From positions 620,001-684,000 of the forward strand of contig CAWDMA010000001.1 in assembly GCA_963803425.1 (NCBI GenBank): DNA of 64,000 nt, read 5' to 3'. Each line of letters opens with the position of its first letter. Within the stretch, counting starts at the first letter, position 1. Positions 1 to 8,160 of this stretch are shown here, piece after piece. The notes under the pieces were generated by a model. That model did no database searches and was not told the DNA's origin. It worked only from the letters and a program-made list of their open reading frames with translations. This DNA is from DASPWW01 sp963803425 (GTDB lineage: Bacteria; Actinomycetota; Thermoleophilia; Solirubrobacterales; 70-9). Made by a program: the position numbers and the translations under genes.

Positions 1-2
1 AT

Positions 3-722
3 CGAGCCTTCGACTTCGCGCTGAGCGCGGCCGGCTACAACGCGTACCACGAGCTGATCGCGCTGGCGGTGCCGGCGGTGTACGTGCCGATGCCGCGCGA
101 GCTCGACGACCAGGCGGCTCGCGCCCGGTACGCCGAGCGCGCCGGTGTCGGGCTGGCCTGCGAGAGCCCCGACTCGGAGCAGCTCGGGGCCCGTATCGAG
201 TGCGTCCTGGAGCTCGATCAGCGCGAGCGGATTGCCGCCCGCGCGCACGCGCTGGGGCCGTTCGAGGGAGCGGCGGAGGCGGCGGGGCTGCTCTCGCGTC
301 TCGTCGTCGACGGCCGCGCCGCGCTTCACGACCTCCCCCGCCCGGGTGGGAGCCGCGCCCGGATGGGGGCAAGCTTCGCGCTCGCCCGCGCCAGCGCGCT
401 CGCTCGCCACCCCACCGAGCGGCGTCGCTCCCCAGCGCCCGAGCTCGCCTGCGTGGCCGTGGGAGTGCCGGCGGCGGAGCTGGCGGCCGAGATCGACCGC
501 CGGCTCGACTCGATCGCGGAGCCCTCGCTCCTGCTGGTGGTGACCGACTCGCCCGACCTGGCCTCGGTGCGCCGCACCGGCGTGGCGGTCGAGTACGTTC
601 CGCCCCGCGCGGAGCTCGTCCGGCACCTCCCGAAGCTCGACTACGAGCGGTGGCTCGAGCGGCGCCTGGACACGATTCTCGCCGACCGCCGCCCCGCCCG
701 CGTGGAGCGGCTCGGTCGGTAA
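3..722 (+). CDS. Glycosyltransferase, C-terminal part (GT28/MurG-like), 5' end outside window
   Basis: The reading frame is open from the first bases of the window, so only the C-terminal ~239 residues are present. Near the left edge SAAGYNAYHELIALAVPAV followed by P-R-x-L-D-D-Q matches the donor-binding region of the GT28 C-terminal domain (glycine motif, conserved Glu, then D-Q). The enzyme would transfer a sugar from a nucleotide sugar to a lipid or glycan acceptor at the membrane. The last ~100 residues have no motif I recognise. The sulfotransferase and flippase downstream on the same strand suggest a surface-glycan cluster. The acceptor cannot be told from this fragment. Confidence 0.7.
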   Translation, partial: RAFDFALSAAGYNAYHELIALAVPAVYVPMPRELDDQAARARYAERAGVGLACESPDSEQLGARIECVLELDQRERIAARAHALGPFEGAAEAAGLLSRLVVDGRAALHDLPRPGGSRARMGASFALARASALARHPTERRRSPAPELACVAVGVPAAELAAEIDRRLDSIAEPSLLLVVTDSPDLASVRRTGVAVEYVPPRAELVRHLPKLDYERWLERRLDTILADRRPARVERLGR

Positions 723-733
723 CCTCGGCTCGC

Positions 734-1732
734 ATGGAGGCTGAGTTGACTCCGTCGAAGACCACCTCGACCCGGCAGGAACCGCGCCAGACCGGACGCG
801 AAGCGGAGGATCTGGCGCGCCCTGAAAGCGGACGCGAAGCGGAGCATTTGGCGGGCATGGATGCGGAGGATCTGGCGCGCCCTGGTGGACGACCAGATTT
901 GGCGTTGCCGAATCTGGTCGTCCTGGGTGCCCAGAAATGCGGGACGAGCGGGCTGCACTACTACCTCTCGCTGCACCCGGACGTCGCGATGTCGACGCCC
1001 AAGGAGCTCAACTTCTTCATCGCGGAGCGCACCTGGGACCGCGGGGTCGAGTGGTATGCGAGGCACTTCGACGCGGCCGCGACCGTGCGGGGCGAGGCGT
1101 CGCCCAACTACACCGCCTACCCGCATCATGCGGGGGTCCCCGAGCGGATGTGCTCGGTCGTACCCGACGCCCGCCTGATCTACCTCGTCCGCGACCCGAT
1201 CGAACGGATCGCGGCGCACTGGGTGCACAACTACGCAAAGCGCCGCGAGAAGGGCGACATCGCCGCCACCGTGATGCATCCGAACACGACCTACGTGCTC
1301 CGCAGCCAGTACTTCATGCAGCTCCGCCAGTTCCTGAACCACTTCCCGGCCGAGCAGATCCTCGTGCTCGAACAGGGTGACCTCCGCCACCGCCGCCGCG
1401 AGACCCTGGCGGAGGTGTTCTCGTTCGTCGGGGTCGACCCAGAGTTCGACCACCCTGGGTTCACCCAGGAGCGCCACCGGACCGGCCGCAAGCACCGCTC
1501 CTCGAAGCTCGGGATGCGGGTGGAGAGGTTCGGGAAGCGCGCCTTCCGGGGGACGCCGCCGCGCGGCTTCTGGTTCGCGCAGCGGGTCTTCTTCCTTCGC
1601 CGCCCGATCGACGTACCGGACCCGGACGAGATCCGCGCCGCGCTCAGCCCGGAGGTGATCACGGTGCTGCGCGAGGACGCTGACAGGCTGCGCGAGTTCA
1701 CCGGGCGCGGCTTCGATCACTGGTCGGTTTGA
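734..1732 (+). CDS. Sulfotransferase (PAPS-dependent, Sulfotransfer_1 type)
   Basis: 332 residues from ATG 734. The PAPS 5'-phosphosulfate loop is visible as VVLGAQKCGTSGLHYYLSLH with the following PKELNFF, and the 3'-phosphate motif as YLVRDPIERIAAHW. This is the layout of bacterial sulfotransferases that sulfate glycans or lipids in the cytosol. Residues ~17-55 form an odd low-complexity linker (repeated REAEDLARP-like units) encoded by a hairpin repeat (783-819) and decayed copies to about 884; the catalytic domain begins only at ~residue 57. A shorter native start is possible, but I see no better-supported one. The stop overlaps the TTG start of the flippase (TTGA), so the two are probably co-translated. 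Confidence 0.88.
   Translation: MEAELTPSKTTSTRQEPRQTGREAEDLARPESGREAEHLAGMDAEDLARPGGRPDLALPNLVVLGAQKCGTSGLHYYLSLHPDVAMSTPKELNFFIAERTWDRGVEWYARHFDAAATVRGEASPNYTAYPHHAGVPERMCSVVPDARLIYLVRDPIERIAAHWVHNYAKRREKGDIAATVMHPNTTYVLRSQYFMQLRQFLNHFPAEQILVLEQGDLRHRRRETLAEVFSFVGVDPEFDHPGFTQERHRTGRKHRSSKLGMRVERFGKRAFRGTPPRGFWFAQRVFFLRRPIDVPDPDEIRAALSPEVITVLREDADRLREFTGRGFDHWSV
783..819. repeat. Hairpin element with 19-nt loop, copy 1 (inside the sulfotransferase 5' end)
   Basis: A perfect 9-bp inverted repeat CGCGCCAGA/TCTGGCGCG encloses the 19-nt loop CCGGACGCGAAGCGGAGGA. The same loop lies inside a different perfect 9-bp stem at 10733-10769. Two degenerate partial copies follow: GGACGCGAAGCGGAGCA at 830-846, and a copy of the right arm, TCTGGCGCGCCCTG, at 871-884. 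This copy is translated in frame as part of the sulfotransferase linker. Confidence 0.75.
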
Positions 1733-3675
1733 GCGAAGGCAGCCGCAAATCCGACAATCGACCGGGCGGCAGCGGTGCGGTGCTCGGCGCGTCCGTCGTT
1801 CGCTACTCCTCGATCTTCTCGGGGGGCCTGATCATCGGCCACATGATGGCGTTCGCGAGCACGATCGTGCTCGCTCACTTGCTCGCTCCTGCCGACTTCG
1901 GTCAGCTCAACCTGTTGTTGTTTCTCTCCGGGCTGCTCAACCTGCTGTTCAACCTCGGCTCGAAGCAGGGGACGATGCGGCGCGTGTTCGGTGCCGATGA
2001 CGACGAGGACGATGACGACGAGGACGAGGACGAGGACCTCTCGGAGGCGGCGCAGCGAAGCCTCGGCACGGGGCTCGTGCTCACCGTCATGCTCGCCCTG
2101 CTCGGGACCAGCCTGGTGGTCGCGTTCGCGCCGCAGGTCGCCGACCTGCTGCTCGGCGGCAACGCCAACCGGCAGCTCGTTCTGTGGGCCGCCGCGGCCG
2201 GCGGTCTCGGCGCGATCTACCGGCTCTCGTCGCTGGCCGTGTGGATGGAGCGGCGCCCCGTCGCGTACGTGATCCTGGAGTCCTCGCAGCCCGTGCTGAT
2301 CGTCGCCTTCGTGGTCCCGCTCGTCGCGACCGGGGGTGGTATCGAGGGGGCGATCGCGGGGACCGCGATCGGCACCGGGATCTCGGCAGTCGCCACCGTC
2401 CTCGTACTGAGGTCGAGCTTCGAGCTGTGCTTCGAGCCCCGCGAGGCGCTGCTGATCCTCCGCCTGGGCGCCCCCAGGATCCTCGTGCACGGGTCGTTCT
2501 GGACGATCAGCTCCGCCCAGATCTTCTTCCTGTCGCGCTACGTGGGCCACTCCAACCTCGGGATCTTCTCGCTCGCCCAGCGCGCCGGGATCGTCGTCTC
2601 GCTGCTGCCGACAGGCTTTCGTCGCGCGCTGCGCCCGCTGAAGCGGACGATGGCGTTCGCGGCGGTCGAGGACCAGTACGGCTCCGCGGTCGCCCGCGGG
2701 CAGCAGCTCGGGTACTTCCTGCTGGTCACGATCGGGTCCCTGCTCGCGATCACCCTGTTCTCAGATCCCCTGGTCAGCGTCGCTCCGCCGAGCTACGCGA
2801 ACGCGGCGCCGCTGATCCCGCTGCTGTCGGCGGCGATGGTCGCTCCGACCGCGTTCAGGATGCTGAACAAGTCCGCGAACTACCGGCGCAAGCGGCAGCG
2901 ATTCATCAAGTGCGCGGTCGCCGCTTTGATCTTCTTCGTGATCGGGTGCGTGACCCTGATCCCGTGGCTGGGGCTCGCCGGCGCTCCTCTGTCGATGATC
3001 CTCGCCTTCGCGCTCCCTGCCGTCTGGGTGTTCTACCTCTCCCAGTGGGGACGGGAGCCGATCGCGATCCCGTACCGCTCGCTTGCGACAGCGATCGTCC
3101 TCGGAATCGGCTGCTCGGTCGCCTACTACGAGCTCGACCCGGCCGGGGTCCCCCTGGAGCTCGTCGTCGGCACCGTCCTGTTCATCGTGTGGATTGCGCT
3201 CTGCCTGGTCACCGGCGTCGTCCCCAGCTACCACCGGCGCCCGCTGATCCACATGGCGATGCACGCGATCGGACGCGGGACCGCGAAGTTCGAGCCCGAG
3301 TTCGCGCTCAGCGAGCTCAGCGCTGAGGATCGCGAGCTGCTCCGGATCGCTGTGGTGGAGCGACGCCCCCTGGCCGAGATCGGCGCGGGCGCCGGGAACG
3401 GCGGCGCCGAGCAGGTCGCCAGGGCGCTGCGCCGCGCCGCGGAAGCCGGCGGGGCGTTCGCGAGCGGCGACCACGACAACGACGCCGAGATCGCCAAGTA
3501 CCTGTTCTCGACCCAGACCGTGGCCTCCCGCGACCTGAACGCGAAGCACCTGATCCAGGACCACGGAGTGAGCCCGGGAGACCTGCGCGAGCTGGAGGCG
3601 GTCGTCGACGACCTGCAGGACCTCCCTGAGGACGCCTGGCTCGTCTCCGACGCGACCCCAGCCGCGGCGCGCTAG
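1729..3675 (+). CDS. Polysaccharide flippase, MOP/Wzx-like, with acidic loop and cytosolic tail
   Basis: 648 residues from TTG 1729, which overlaps the sulfotransferase stop. About a dozen hydrophobic segments (from residue ~20 to ~500), with the first pair reading LIIGHMMAFASTIVLAHLLA, fit the MOP/polysaccharide transporter family that flips lipid-linked glycans across the membrane. Between the early helices is a nearly pure Asp/Glu stretch of about 16 residues (~90-105). After the last helix there is a ~140-residue soluble C-terminus with no family I recognise; flippases of this type are usually ~450-500 aa, so the tail is an extension. The stop codon overlaps that of the convergent gene at 3672. 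Confidence 0.8.
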   Translation: MSEGSRKSDNRPGGSGAVLGASVVRYSSIFSGGLIIGHMMAFASTIVLAHLLAPADFGQLNLLLFLSGLLNLLFNLGSKQGTMRRVFGADDDEDDDDEDEDEDLSEAAQRSLGTGLVLTVMLALLGTSLVVAFAPQVADLLLGGNANRQLVLWAAAAGGLGAIYRLSSLAVWMERRPVAYVILESSQPVLIVAFVVPLVATGGGIEGAIAGTAIGTGISAVATVLVLRSSFELCFEPREALLILRLGAPRILVHGSFWTISSAQIFFLSRYVGHSNLGIFSLAQRAGIVVSLLPTGFRRALRPLKRTMAFAAVEDQYGSAVARGQQLGYFLLVTIGSLLAITLFSDPLVSVAPPSYANAAPLIPLLSAAMVAPTAFRMLNKSANYRRKRQRFIKCAVAALIFFVIGCVTLIPWLGLAGAPLSMILAFALPAVWVFYLSQWGREPIAIPYRSLATAIVLGIGCSVAYYELDPAGVPLELVVGTVLFIVWIALCLVTGVVPSYHRRPLIHMAMHAIGRGTAKFEPEFALSELSAEDRELLRIAVVERRPLAEIGAGAGNGGAEQVARALRRAAEAGGAFASGDHDNDAEIAKYLFSTQTVASRDLNAKHLIQDHGVSPGDLRELEAVVDDLQDLPEDAWLVSDATPAAAR

Positions 3676-4172
3676 TCGCTGCGCTTGATCACGATCCGGT
3701 CGGGCTCGACCTCGATCTCGACCGCGCGGTGGCCGGCCCAGTGCTCCGCGTACGCCGGGTCGTCCTGGATCGCGGGGTCGAGCCACAGCCCGAACCCGTC
3801 GGTCTCTCCGTGATCGAACGTGCCCTGCAGCGCCTTGCGCTTGCGCCCGCCTCGCCGACGGCGGCGCCTGCGACGACGAGGGGCACCGCCGCCCTCGGGC
3901 TCGTCACCCTCGGAATCGGCGTCCTGGTCGTCCTCCTCGTCCTCGGGCTCTTCGACGGCGGCCGCCTCGATCTCCGCCTCTATCTCGTCCCGGAGGTCGT
4001 CGTCGACGGGCTCGTCGCCGTCATCCGCGTTCAGGCCGTGCCGCCGCCTGAAGTCTCGAAGCTCCGCGGCAGGTACCTCGAGCTGGTGAGCGATCCAGGC
4101 GTCGGTGCGTCCCTCGCGGGCCCACGCGCGGATCTGGTTTAGCTGTGATCGAAGCGATCGTTTGGCCATCAT
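3672..4172 (-). CDS. Hypothetical protein with HTH-like N-terminus, acidic and Arg-rich middle
   Basis: 166 residues. The N-terminal ~50 residues (RSQLNQIRAWAREGRTDAWI, then a VPAAELRDFRRRHGL helix) look like a small DNA-binding domain of the kind that reads 'lineage-specific HTH'. The middle is a long Asp/Glu-rich stretch followed by a run of nine arginines and then Lys/Arg. The last ~55 residues form a compact segment rich in aromatic and acidic residues. The charge pattern suggests a nucleic-acid-associated protein, but the function is unknown. It converges on the flippase gene with overlapping stop codons (CTAG). Confidence 0.6.
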   Translation of the reverse strand: MMAKRSLRSQLNQIRAWAREGRTDAWIAHQLEVPAAELRDFRRRHGLNADDGDEPVDDDLRDEIEAEIEAAAVEEPEDEEDDQDADSEGDEPEGGGAPRRRRRRRRRGGRKRKALQGTFDHGETDGFGLWLDPAIQDDPAYAEHWAGHRAVEIEVEPDRIVIKRSD

Positions 4173-4228
4173 GTGAAAAGTTTGATCTCCACCTAGACAT
4201 CAGTACTAGAACTCGCGGCTCAGGCTAG

Positions 4229-4247
4229 CCGACGCTGCACGCGTCGG
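4229..4247 (+). promoter_or_regulatory. Hairpin upstream of csrA
   Basis: A perfect 7-bp inverted repeat CCGACGC/GCGTCGG with a 5-nt loop sits about 90 bp before the csrA start. It could be a terminator remnant, part of the csrA leader, or an operator; the sequence alone does not decide. No clear GGA-loop CsrA site is visible in it. Confidence 0.3.
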
Positions 4248-4337
4248 GTACGCTGGTGCTCAGCCCCCGCGTGAGAACGCCACGGCACGGCGTTGCCCTC
4301 GCGGCGGAGATACCTCGACAGATAGGGGTGCCACAGG

Positions 4338-4577
4338 ATGCTGGTCCTGACGAGGAAGACAAATCAAAGCATCATGATCGGGGACGACGTGGAGATCTCC
4401 GTGCTTGCGGTCTCCGGCGACAAGGTGCGAATCGGAATCTCTGCCCCGCGCGATGTGCCCGTGTTCCGCAAGGAGGTCTATCTGAGCATCCAGGCGGAGC
4501 GTGGCGGGTCAGGTCCGGGCCAGCCGGCAGTCGAGCGAGCGCTCGAGGACGTCTCCGAGGGTAAGAGCAAGGGCTAA
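4338..4577 (+). CDS. csrA: Carbon storage regulator CsrA
   Basis: 79 residues. The N-terminus MLVLTRKTNQSIMIGDDVEI and the core VRIGISAPRDVPVFRKEVY are diagnostic of CsrA/RsmA, a homodimeric RNA-binding protein that binds GGA motifs in mRNA leaders and controls translation. The RNA-contact residues near the start (L4, T5, R6) and the C-terminal side (R in FRKEVY) are present. A GGGGTG ribosome binding site lies 7 nt before the ATG. No flagellar gene (fliW, flgL, fliC), the usual neighbour, is in the window. The C-terminal ~20 residues are a Gly/Pro-containing extension. Confidence 0.95.
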   Translation: MLVLTRKTNQSIMIGDDVEISVLAVSGDKVRIGISAPRDVPVFRKEVYLSIQAERGGSGPGQPAVERALEDVSEGKSKG

Positions 4578-4598
4578 CCGCGGTCAGCAGCCGGCCGC

Positions 4599-4862
4599 TC
4601 AGCCCATCAGCCAGGCGAGCGTCTCGAACATCGACACGACGACGACCACGACGGTCGCCGACAGCGCCAGAAACAGGACGCTGAACCGGATCTTCCCGTG
4701 CGACTCGGTGCGCGCGATCCGGCGTGCGCGGGAGCGGTTCGCGGCGCGCTGGCGGAGCTGCTTCCGGCGGCGACGCTCGGCCGCCATCTCCTGCTCGAAG
4801 GCGACCTCGAACTGCTCCATGCTCTGGTTCAGTCGAGGTTCTGGTCTCTGCCGGGATGCCAT
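4599..4862 (-). CDS. Small basic protein with C-terminal membrane anchor
   Basis: 87 residues from ATG 4862; the frame is open further to GTG 4964 (121 aa) but the shorter start fits the domain better. It has a long, strongly basic coiled segment (AAERRRRKQLRQRAANRSRA) and a single hydrophobic helix at the C-terminus (FLALSATVVVVVV), so it is likely tail-anchored with the basic helix in the cytosol. I recognise no family. It faces the csrA gene convergently and precedes the nuclease on the same strand. Which start is used is uncertain. Confidence 0.5.
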   Translation of the reverse strand: MASRQRPEPRLNQSMEQFEVAFEQEMAAERRRRKQLRQRAANRSRARRIARTESHGKIRFSVLFLALSATVVVVVVSMFETLAWLMG

Positions 4863-4974
4863 CGTTCGGTTGTTGGCGGCGATGCTCACGCGCGCGGGTG
4901 GCGCGGAGCGCCTGCCGAGCGCAAGAGAGCCCAACCTAGCAGACGCTCTCCTGTTAGCCAACACTTAGCTGCAA

Positions 4975-5502
4975 TCAACACGTCGCCCACAAGCCGCGCC
5001 CGAGCCGGCTGGCGCTTCCCTCCAGGTGGGCGAATTTGGGCGCCCGGGAGTCGTTCGGGGGGATCGTCAGCGTGCGTGCATAGCCGCGCCTGACCAGCTC
5101 CGCGTTGACCAGCCGTCCGCGTGCGTACACGTAGGCGAGCAGGCGTCCGTACCGGTCGCGGCGCTCGGCGTCGAACCGCAGTGTGACCGTGCGGCCGCCG
5201 ACGAGCCGCTCGTTCAGCGCCGCCGCCTCGTGCCCGAAGCACTCGACCGGCTCGCCCGGCGCGACGGATTCGGGGGTGTCGATCCCGATGTAGCGGACGT
5301 GCTCGACCGCCCCGCCGACCGCGACCTCGATCGTGTCGCCGTCGACCGTGCGCAGCACGCGCGCCCGGGTTGGAGCGTCCGGACGGGCTCTCGGCGGACC
5401 GGGCTCGTCGCGGTGCTCGCCGGCCGGGCGGAGGAGCAGCACCGCCGCGGCGGCGATCAGCACGACCACCGCTCCGATCCCGGGTCCCCGCCTCGACCTC
5501 AT
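4975..5502 (-). CDS. Thermonuclease family protein (staphylococcal-nuclease fold), secreted or anchored
   Basis: 175 residues. An N-terminal hydrophobic helix (residues ~8-25, GAVVVLIAAAAVLLL) serves as signal anchor. The SNase fold follows: VDGDTIEV, YIGIDTPES, the catalytic Arg and Glu region (NERLVGG, later DRYGRLLAYVY) and VRRGYARTLTIPP. This order matches Ca-dependent extracellular nucleases that cleave DNA and RNA near the cell surface. It is divergent from the ybdK-like gene. The substrate in vivo is unknown. Confidence 0.85.
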   Translation of the reverse strand: MRSRRGPGIGAVVVLIAAAAVLLLRPAGEHRDEPGPPRARPDAPTRARVLRTVDGDTIEVAVGGAVEHVRYIGIDTPESVAPGEPVECFGHEAAALNERLVGGRTVTLRFDAERRDRYGRLLAYVYARGRLVNAELVRRGYARTLTIPPNDSRAPKFAHLEGSASRLGRGLWATC

Positions 5503-5575
5503 CCTGGCTCAACGCCGCGCGGCGGCCTTCTCGCCCCGCCGCGTGCGTCGACTCCGTCACGCATCATGTCCGGCC

Positions 5576-6683
5576 ATGCTCGCCGATGGGTTCACCGGGC
5601 CCCCGTTCACCGTCGGAGTGGAGGAGGAGCTGATGATCCTCGATGCGGACGGGCTCGACCTCGCCCAGGGGATCGAGACGATCCTCGACGGGGTTCCGGC
5701 CGAGCTGCCCGGTGACGTGAAGCCGGAGCTGATGCAGTCGGTGCTGGAGGTGGCGACCGAGCCGTGCCCGGACGTGGCGACCGCGGGCCGCCAGCTCGAG
5801 ACGTTGCGCGCGGAGGTGCGCCGGATCGCGGCGGCCGACGGGATGGTTATCGGCGCGTCGGGCACCCACCCGTTCGCCCGCTGGGAGGACCAGCAGATCG
5901 TCGACCGCCCCCGCTACCTGGAACTGGCCGAGGAGCTCGGCTGGGTCGCGCACCGGGAGCTGATCTTCGGCACCCACGTGCACGTCGGGATCAGCGGCGC
6001 GGAGCGGGCCGTGTACGTCGCGGACGGGCTCCGCCGCTACATCCCGGCGCTGCTCGCCCTGTCGGCGAACTCGCCGTTCTGGCGGGGCACCGCAACCGGG
6101 ATGATGTCCTCCCGCACGCCGGTGTTCCGGGCCTTTCCGAGGGTGGGCGTGCCTCCTCATTACGGGAGCTGGGAGATCTACTCCCGCCGGGTGGAGATGA
6201 TGGTCGACGCGGGCGCGATCGACGACTACACGTACCTGTGGTGGGACATCCGCCCCCACCCGAACCTGGGCACGGTCGAGGCGCGGATCTTCGACCAGCA
6301 GACCCGGCTCGACGACACCGTCGCGCTCGCGGCGCTGGTGGTCTCGCTCGCCCACAGGATCTCGGACCTGTTCGACCGCGCCGAGCCGATGGTCGAGCTC
6401 CCCACCGAGCTGATCGACGACAACAAGATGCGTGCGGCCATGCACGGGCTCGATGGGGACCTGGTCGAGTTCCGCGCGCGGCCGCCCCGTGCCCGCTCGC
6501 GAGATCGTCACCCGGATGCTCGACGAGCTGCGTGAGCATGCAGAGGAGCTCGGCTGCGCAGCGGAGCTGGCGGGGGTCGAGGACCTGCTCCGCTATGGGA
6601 CCGGGGCGCGGTGGCAGCTCTCGGTCCAGGAGCGCGCCCGCGACGTGCGGGCGCTGGTCGGGATGATCGTCGACCGCACCTAG
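5576..6683 (+). CDS. ybdK: YbdK-type carboxylate-amine ligase (glutamate-cysteine ligase 2 family), frameshifted
   Basis: Start ATG 5576 gives FTVGVEEELMILD, the N-terminal GCS2 signature with metal-binding Glu residues, then GTHVHVGI and VEARIFDQQTRLDD. The family catalyses ATP-dependent ligation of Glu with Cys or another amine. The first frame runs into unrelated residues at ~6480 and stops at 6535; the proper C-terminus (PVPAREIVTRMLDELREHAE and on to IVDRT, stop 6683) continues in the next frame. One extra base in the G/C run cgcgcgcggccgcc near 6475-6487 explains this. Joined, the protein is ~368 aa, the usual family length. It may be a sequencing indel or a true pseudogene. Confidence 0.85.
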
Positions 6684-6732
6684 CGCTGCCCGCGCAGGAC
6701 GCTCGCCTTCGCCCCGGGCCAGGTTATCCTCG

Positions 6733-7500
6733 GTGCCCGTGGGATCGCCGGAGTTGAGCGTCGTCTGCAAGAGTTGCGGGGAGGAGGTCAGCCCGTACGT
6801 GACCGAGTGCCCCTACTGCGGGGCTCGACTGCGGAAGCGGGCGCCGAAGCTGGAGCGGCGCGGGGACGAGTTCACGCCTCGGCAGCGGCGTCGTCGGGTG
6901 CGTCGTCCCGGGCTGCCCAGGATCGCCGTGGCCGAGCGCCCCTATGCAACGCTGGCGGCGATCATCGGCCCCGCGATCCTGCTGCTGGTGCAGCGCGCCT
7001 CCGACCTGCTCCCGACCGAGGTCGGCGCGATCGTCGGACCGGTGGGGTCCGAGTGGTGGCGCTACCTGACGGCGCCGTTCGTGTACACCGACGTCGGCTA
7101 CCTGTTCGTGGCGGCGCTCGCGATCGCGATCTTCGTCCCACCCCTCGAGCGGCGCCTCGGGATGGTGGCGGCGATCCTGCTGCTCGCCGCGTGCGGCGGG
7201 CTCGGGATGCTCGCAGCGGACGGGTTGGACTCGCTGGTCGGGGGCGGGCTGCTGCTCGCCGCCGGCGGCAACGGGGTCGCCCTGGGTACGCTCGCGGCGT
7301 GGTTCGCGATCCGCCATTCGGAGAGCCGCGGGAACCCCAGCGACGACTACGACGTGATCGGGCTCGCGGTGATCGCCGCGGTCCTGCTGGCGCTGCCGCT
7401 GGTGGACGACTTCGCGAACGAGTGGGCCGGGGTGGCGGGCGGCCTGGTAGGGCTCGGAGCCGGACTCGCGGCCCACAAGCTCGCTCCCGGCGGCCGGTAG
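6733..7500 (+). CDS. Rhomboid-like membrane protein with N-terminal zinc ribbon; catalytic residues missing
   Basis: 255 residues from GTG 6733. A zinc ribbon C-x2-C-x10-C-x2-C (residues ~12-30, CKSCGEEV...CPYCGAR) is followed by six hydrophobic segments arranged as in rhomboid proteases, including an EWWRYLTAPFVY segment. Where rhomboids have G-x-S-G the sequence reads AGGNGVALG, and the last helix has NEWAGVAGGLVG with no His at the catalytic position. The protein is therefore probably an inactive pseudo-rhomboid. The O-methyltransferase follows immediately, so it may be co-transcribed. Its binding partner is unknown. Confidence 0.7.
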   Translation: MPVGSPELSVVCKSCGEEVSPYVTECPYCGARLRKRAPKLERRGDEFTPRQRRRRVRRPGLPRIAVAERPYATLAAIIGPAILLLVQRASDLLPTEVGAIVGPVGSEWWRYLTAPFVYTDVGYLFVAALAIAIFVPPLERRLGMVAAILLLAACGGLGMLAADGLDSLVGGGLLLAAGGNGVALGTLAAWFAIRHSESRGNPSDDYDVIGLAVIAAVLLALPLVDDFANEWAGVAGGLVGLGAGLAAHKLAPGGR

Positions 7501-7560
7501 TGGCGCCGAAGTTCACTGCAGCTCGACGAAGAGCTGCACGGCTACCTCGTCGAGCATGGG

Positions 7561-8157
7561 GTGCGCCCGGACGACGCCCTGTCGCGGATCGCCCGGGAGA
7601 CCGCCGAGCTCGGAGACATCTCGGTGATGCAGATCGCTCCCGACCAGGGGGCGTTCCTGACACTGCTCGTCCGCACCCTGGGGGCCGCCAGCGCCCTCGA
7701 GCTCGGCACCTTCACCGGGTACTCCGCGATCTGCATCGCGCGCGGGCTGAATCCGGCGGGGCGGCTGATCGCGTGCGAGATCGACGAGGGCTATGCGGAG
7801 ATCGCGCGGCGCAACTTCGAGCTTGCCGGCGTTGCGGACCGGATCGAGCTGCGGCTCGGCCCCGCGCTCGACACCCTCACCTCGATGCCCGCCTCCGAGC
7901 AATTCGAGTTCGCGTTCGTCGACGCCGACAAGGACCGCTACGTCGAGTACTACGAGGCGGTCCTGGAGCGGCTTCGCCCCGGGGGCCTGGTGATGGTCGA
8001 CAACGTGCTCCGGGGCGGCACCGTCCTCGACCTCGACGACGACTCGTCCGGGAACGTCGCGGTGCGGGCGCTGAACGACCGTCTCGCGACCGACGAGCGG
8101 GTGGACGTGGCGATGCTCGCCGTCGCCGACGGGATCACGCTGGCGCGGAAGCGCTGA
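7561..8157 (+). CDS. O-methyltransferase, SAM-dependent (family 3); true start probably near 7500
   Basis: 198 residues from GTG 7561. Motifs: LELGTFTGYSAICIARGL (SAM site), ACEIDEGY, VDADKDRYVEYYE (metal-binding Asp), LVMVDNVLRGG. This is the caffeoyl-CoA/catechol O-methyltransferase type, which methylates catechol-like hydroxyls using a divalent metal. The conserved N-terminal helix (QLDEELHGYLVEHG) lies upstream in the same frame but without a start codon. GTG 7500, which overlaps the previous stop, opens a MAPKF start in the neighbouring frame. A one-base insertion near 7514 would join them. The GNAT gene begins 3 bp after its stop. Confidence 0.82.
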   Translation: MRPDDALSRIARETAELGDISVMQIAPDQGAFLTLLVRTLGAASALELGTFTGYSAICIARGLNPAGRLIACEIDEGYAEIARRNFELAGVADRIELRLGPALDTLTSMPASEQFEFAFVDADKDRYVEYYEAVLERLRPGGLVMVDNVLRGGTVLDLDDDSSGNVAVRALNDRLATDERVDVAMLAVADGITLARKR

Positions 8158-8160
8158 CCG

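Noticed and set aside
891..919. Inverted repeat GACCAGATT/AATCTGGTC considered as a further copy of the hairpin family
   Set aside because: The 11-nt loop is unrelated to the conserved 19-nt loop, and the sequence encodes the beginning of the sulfotransferase core.
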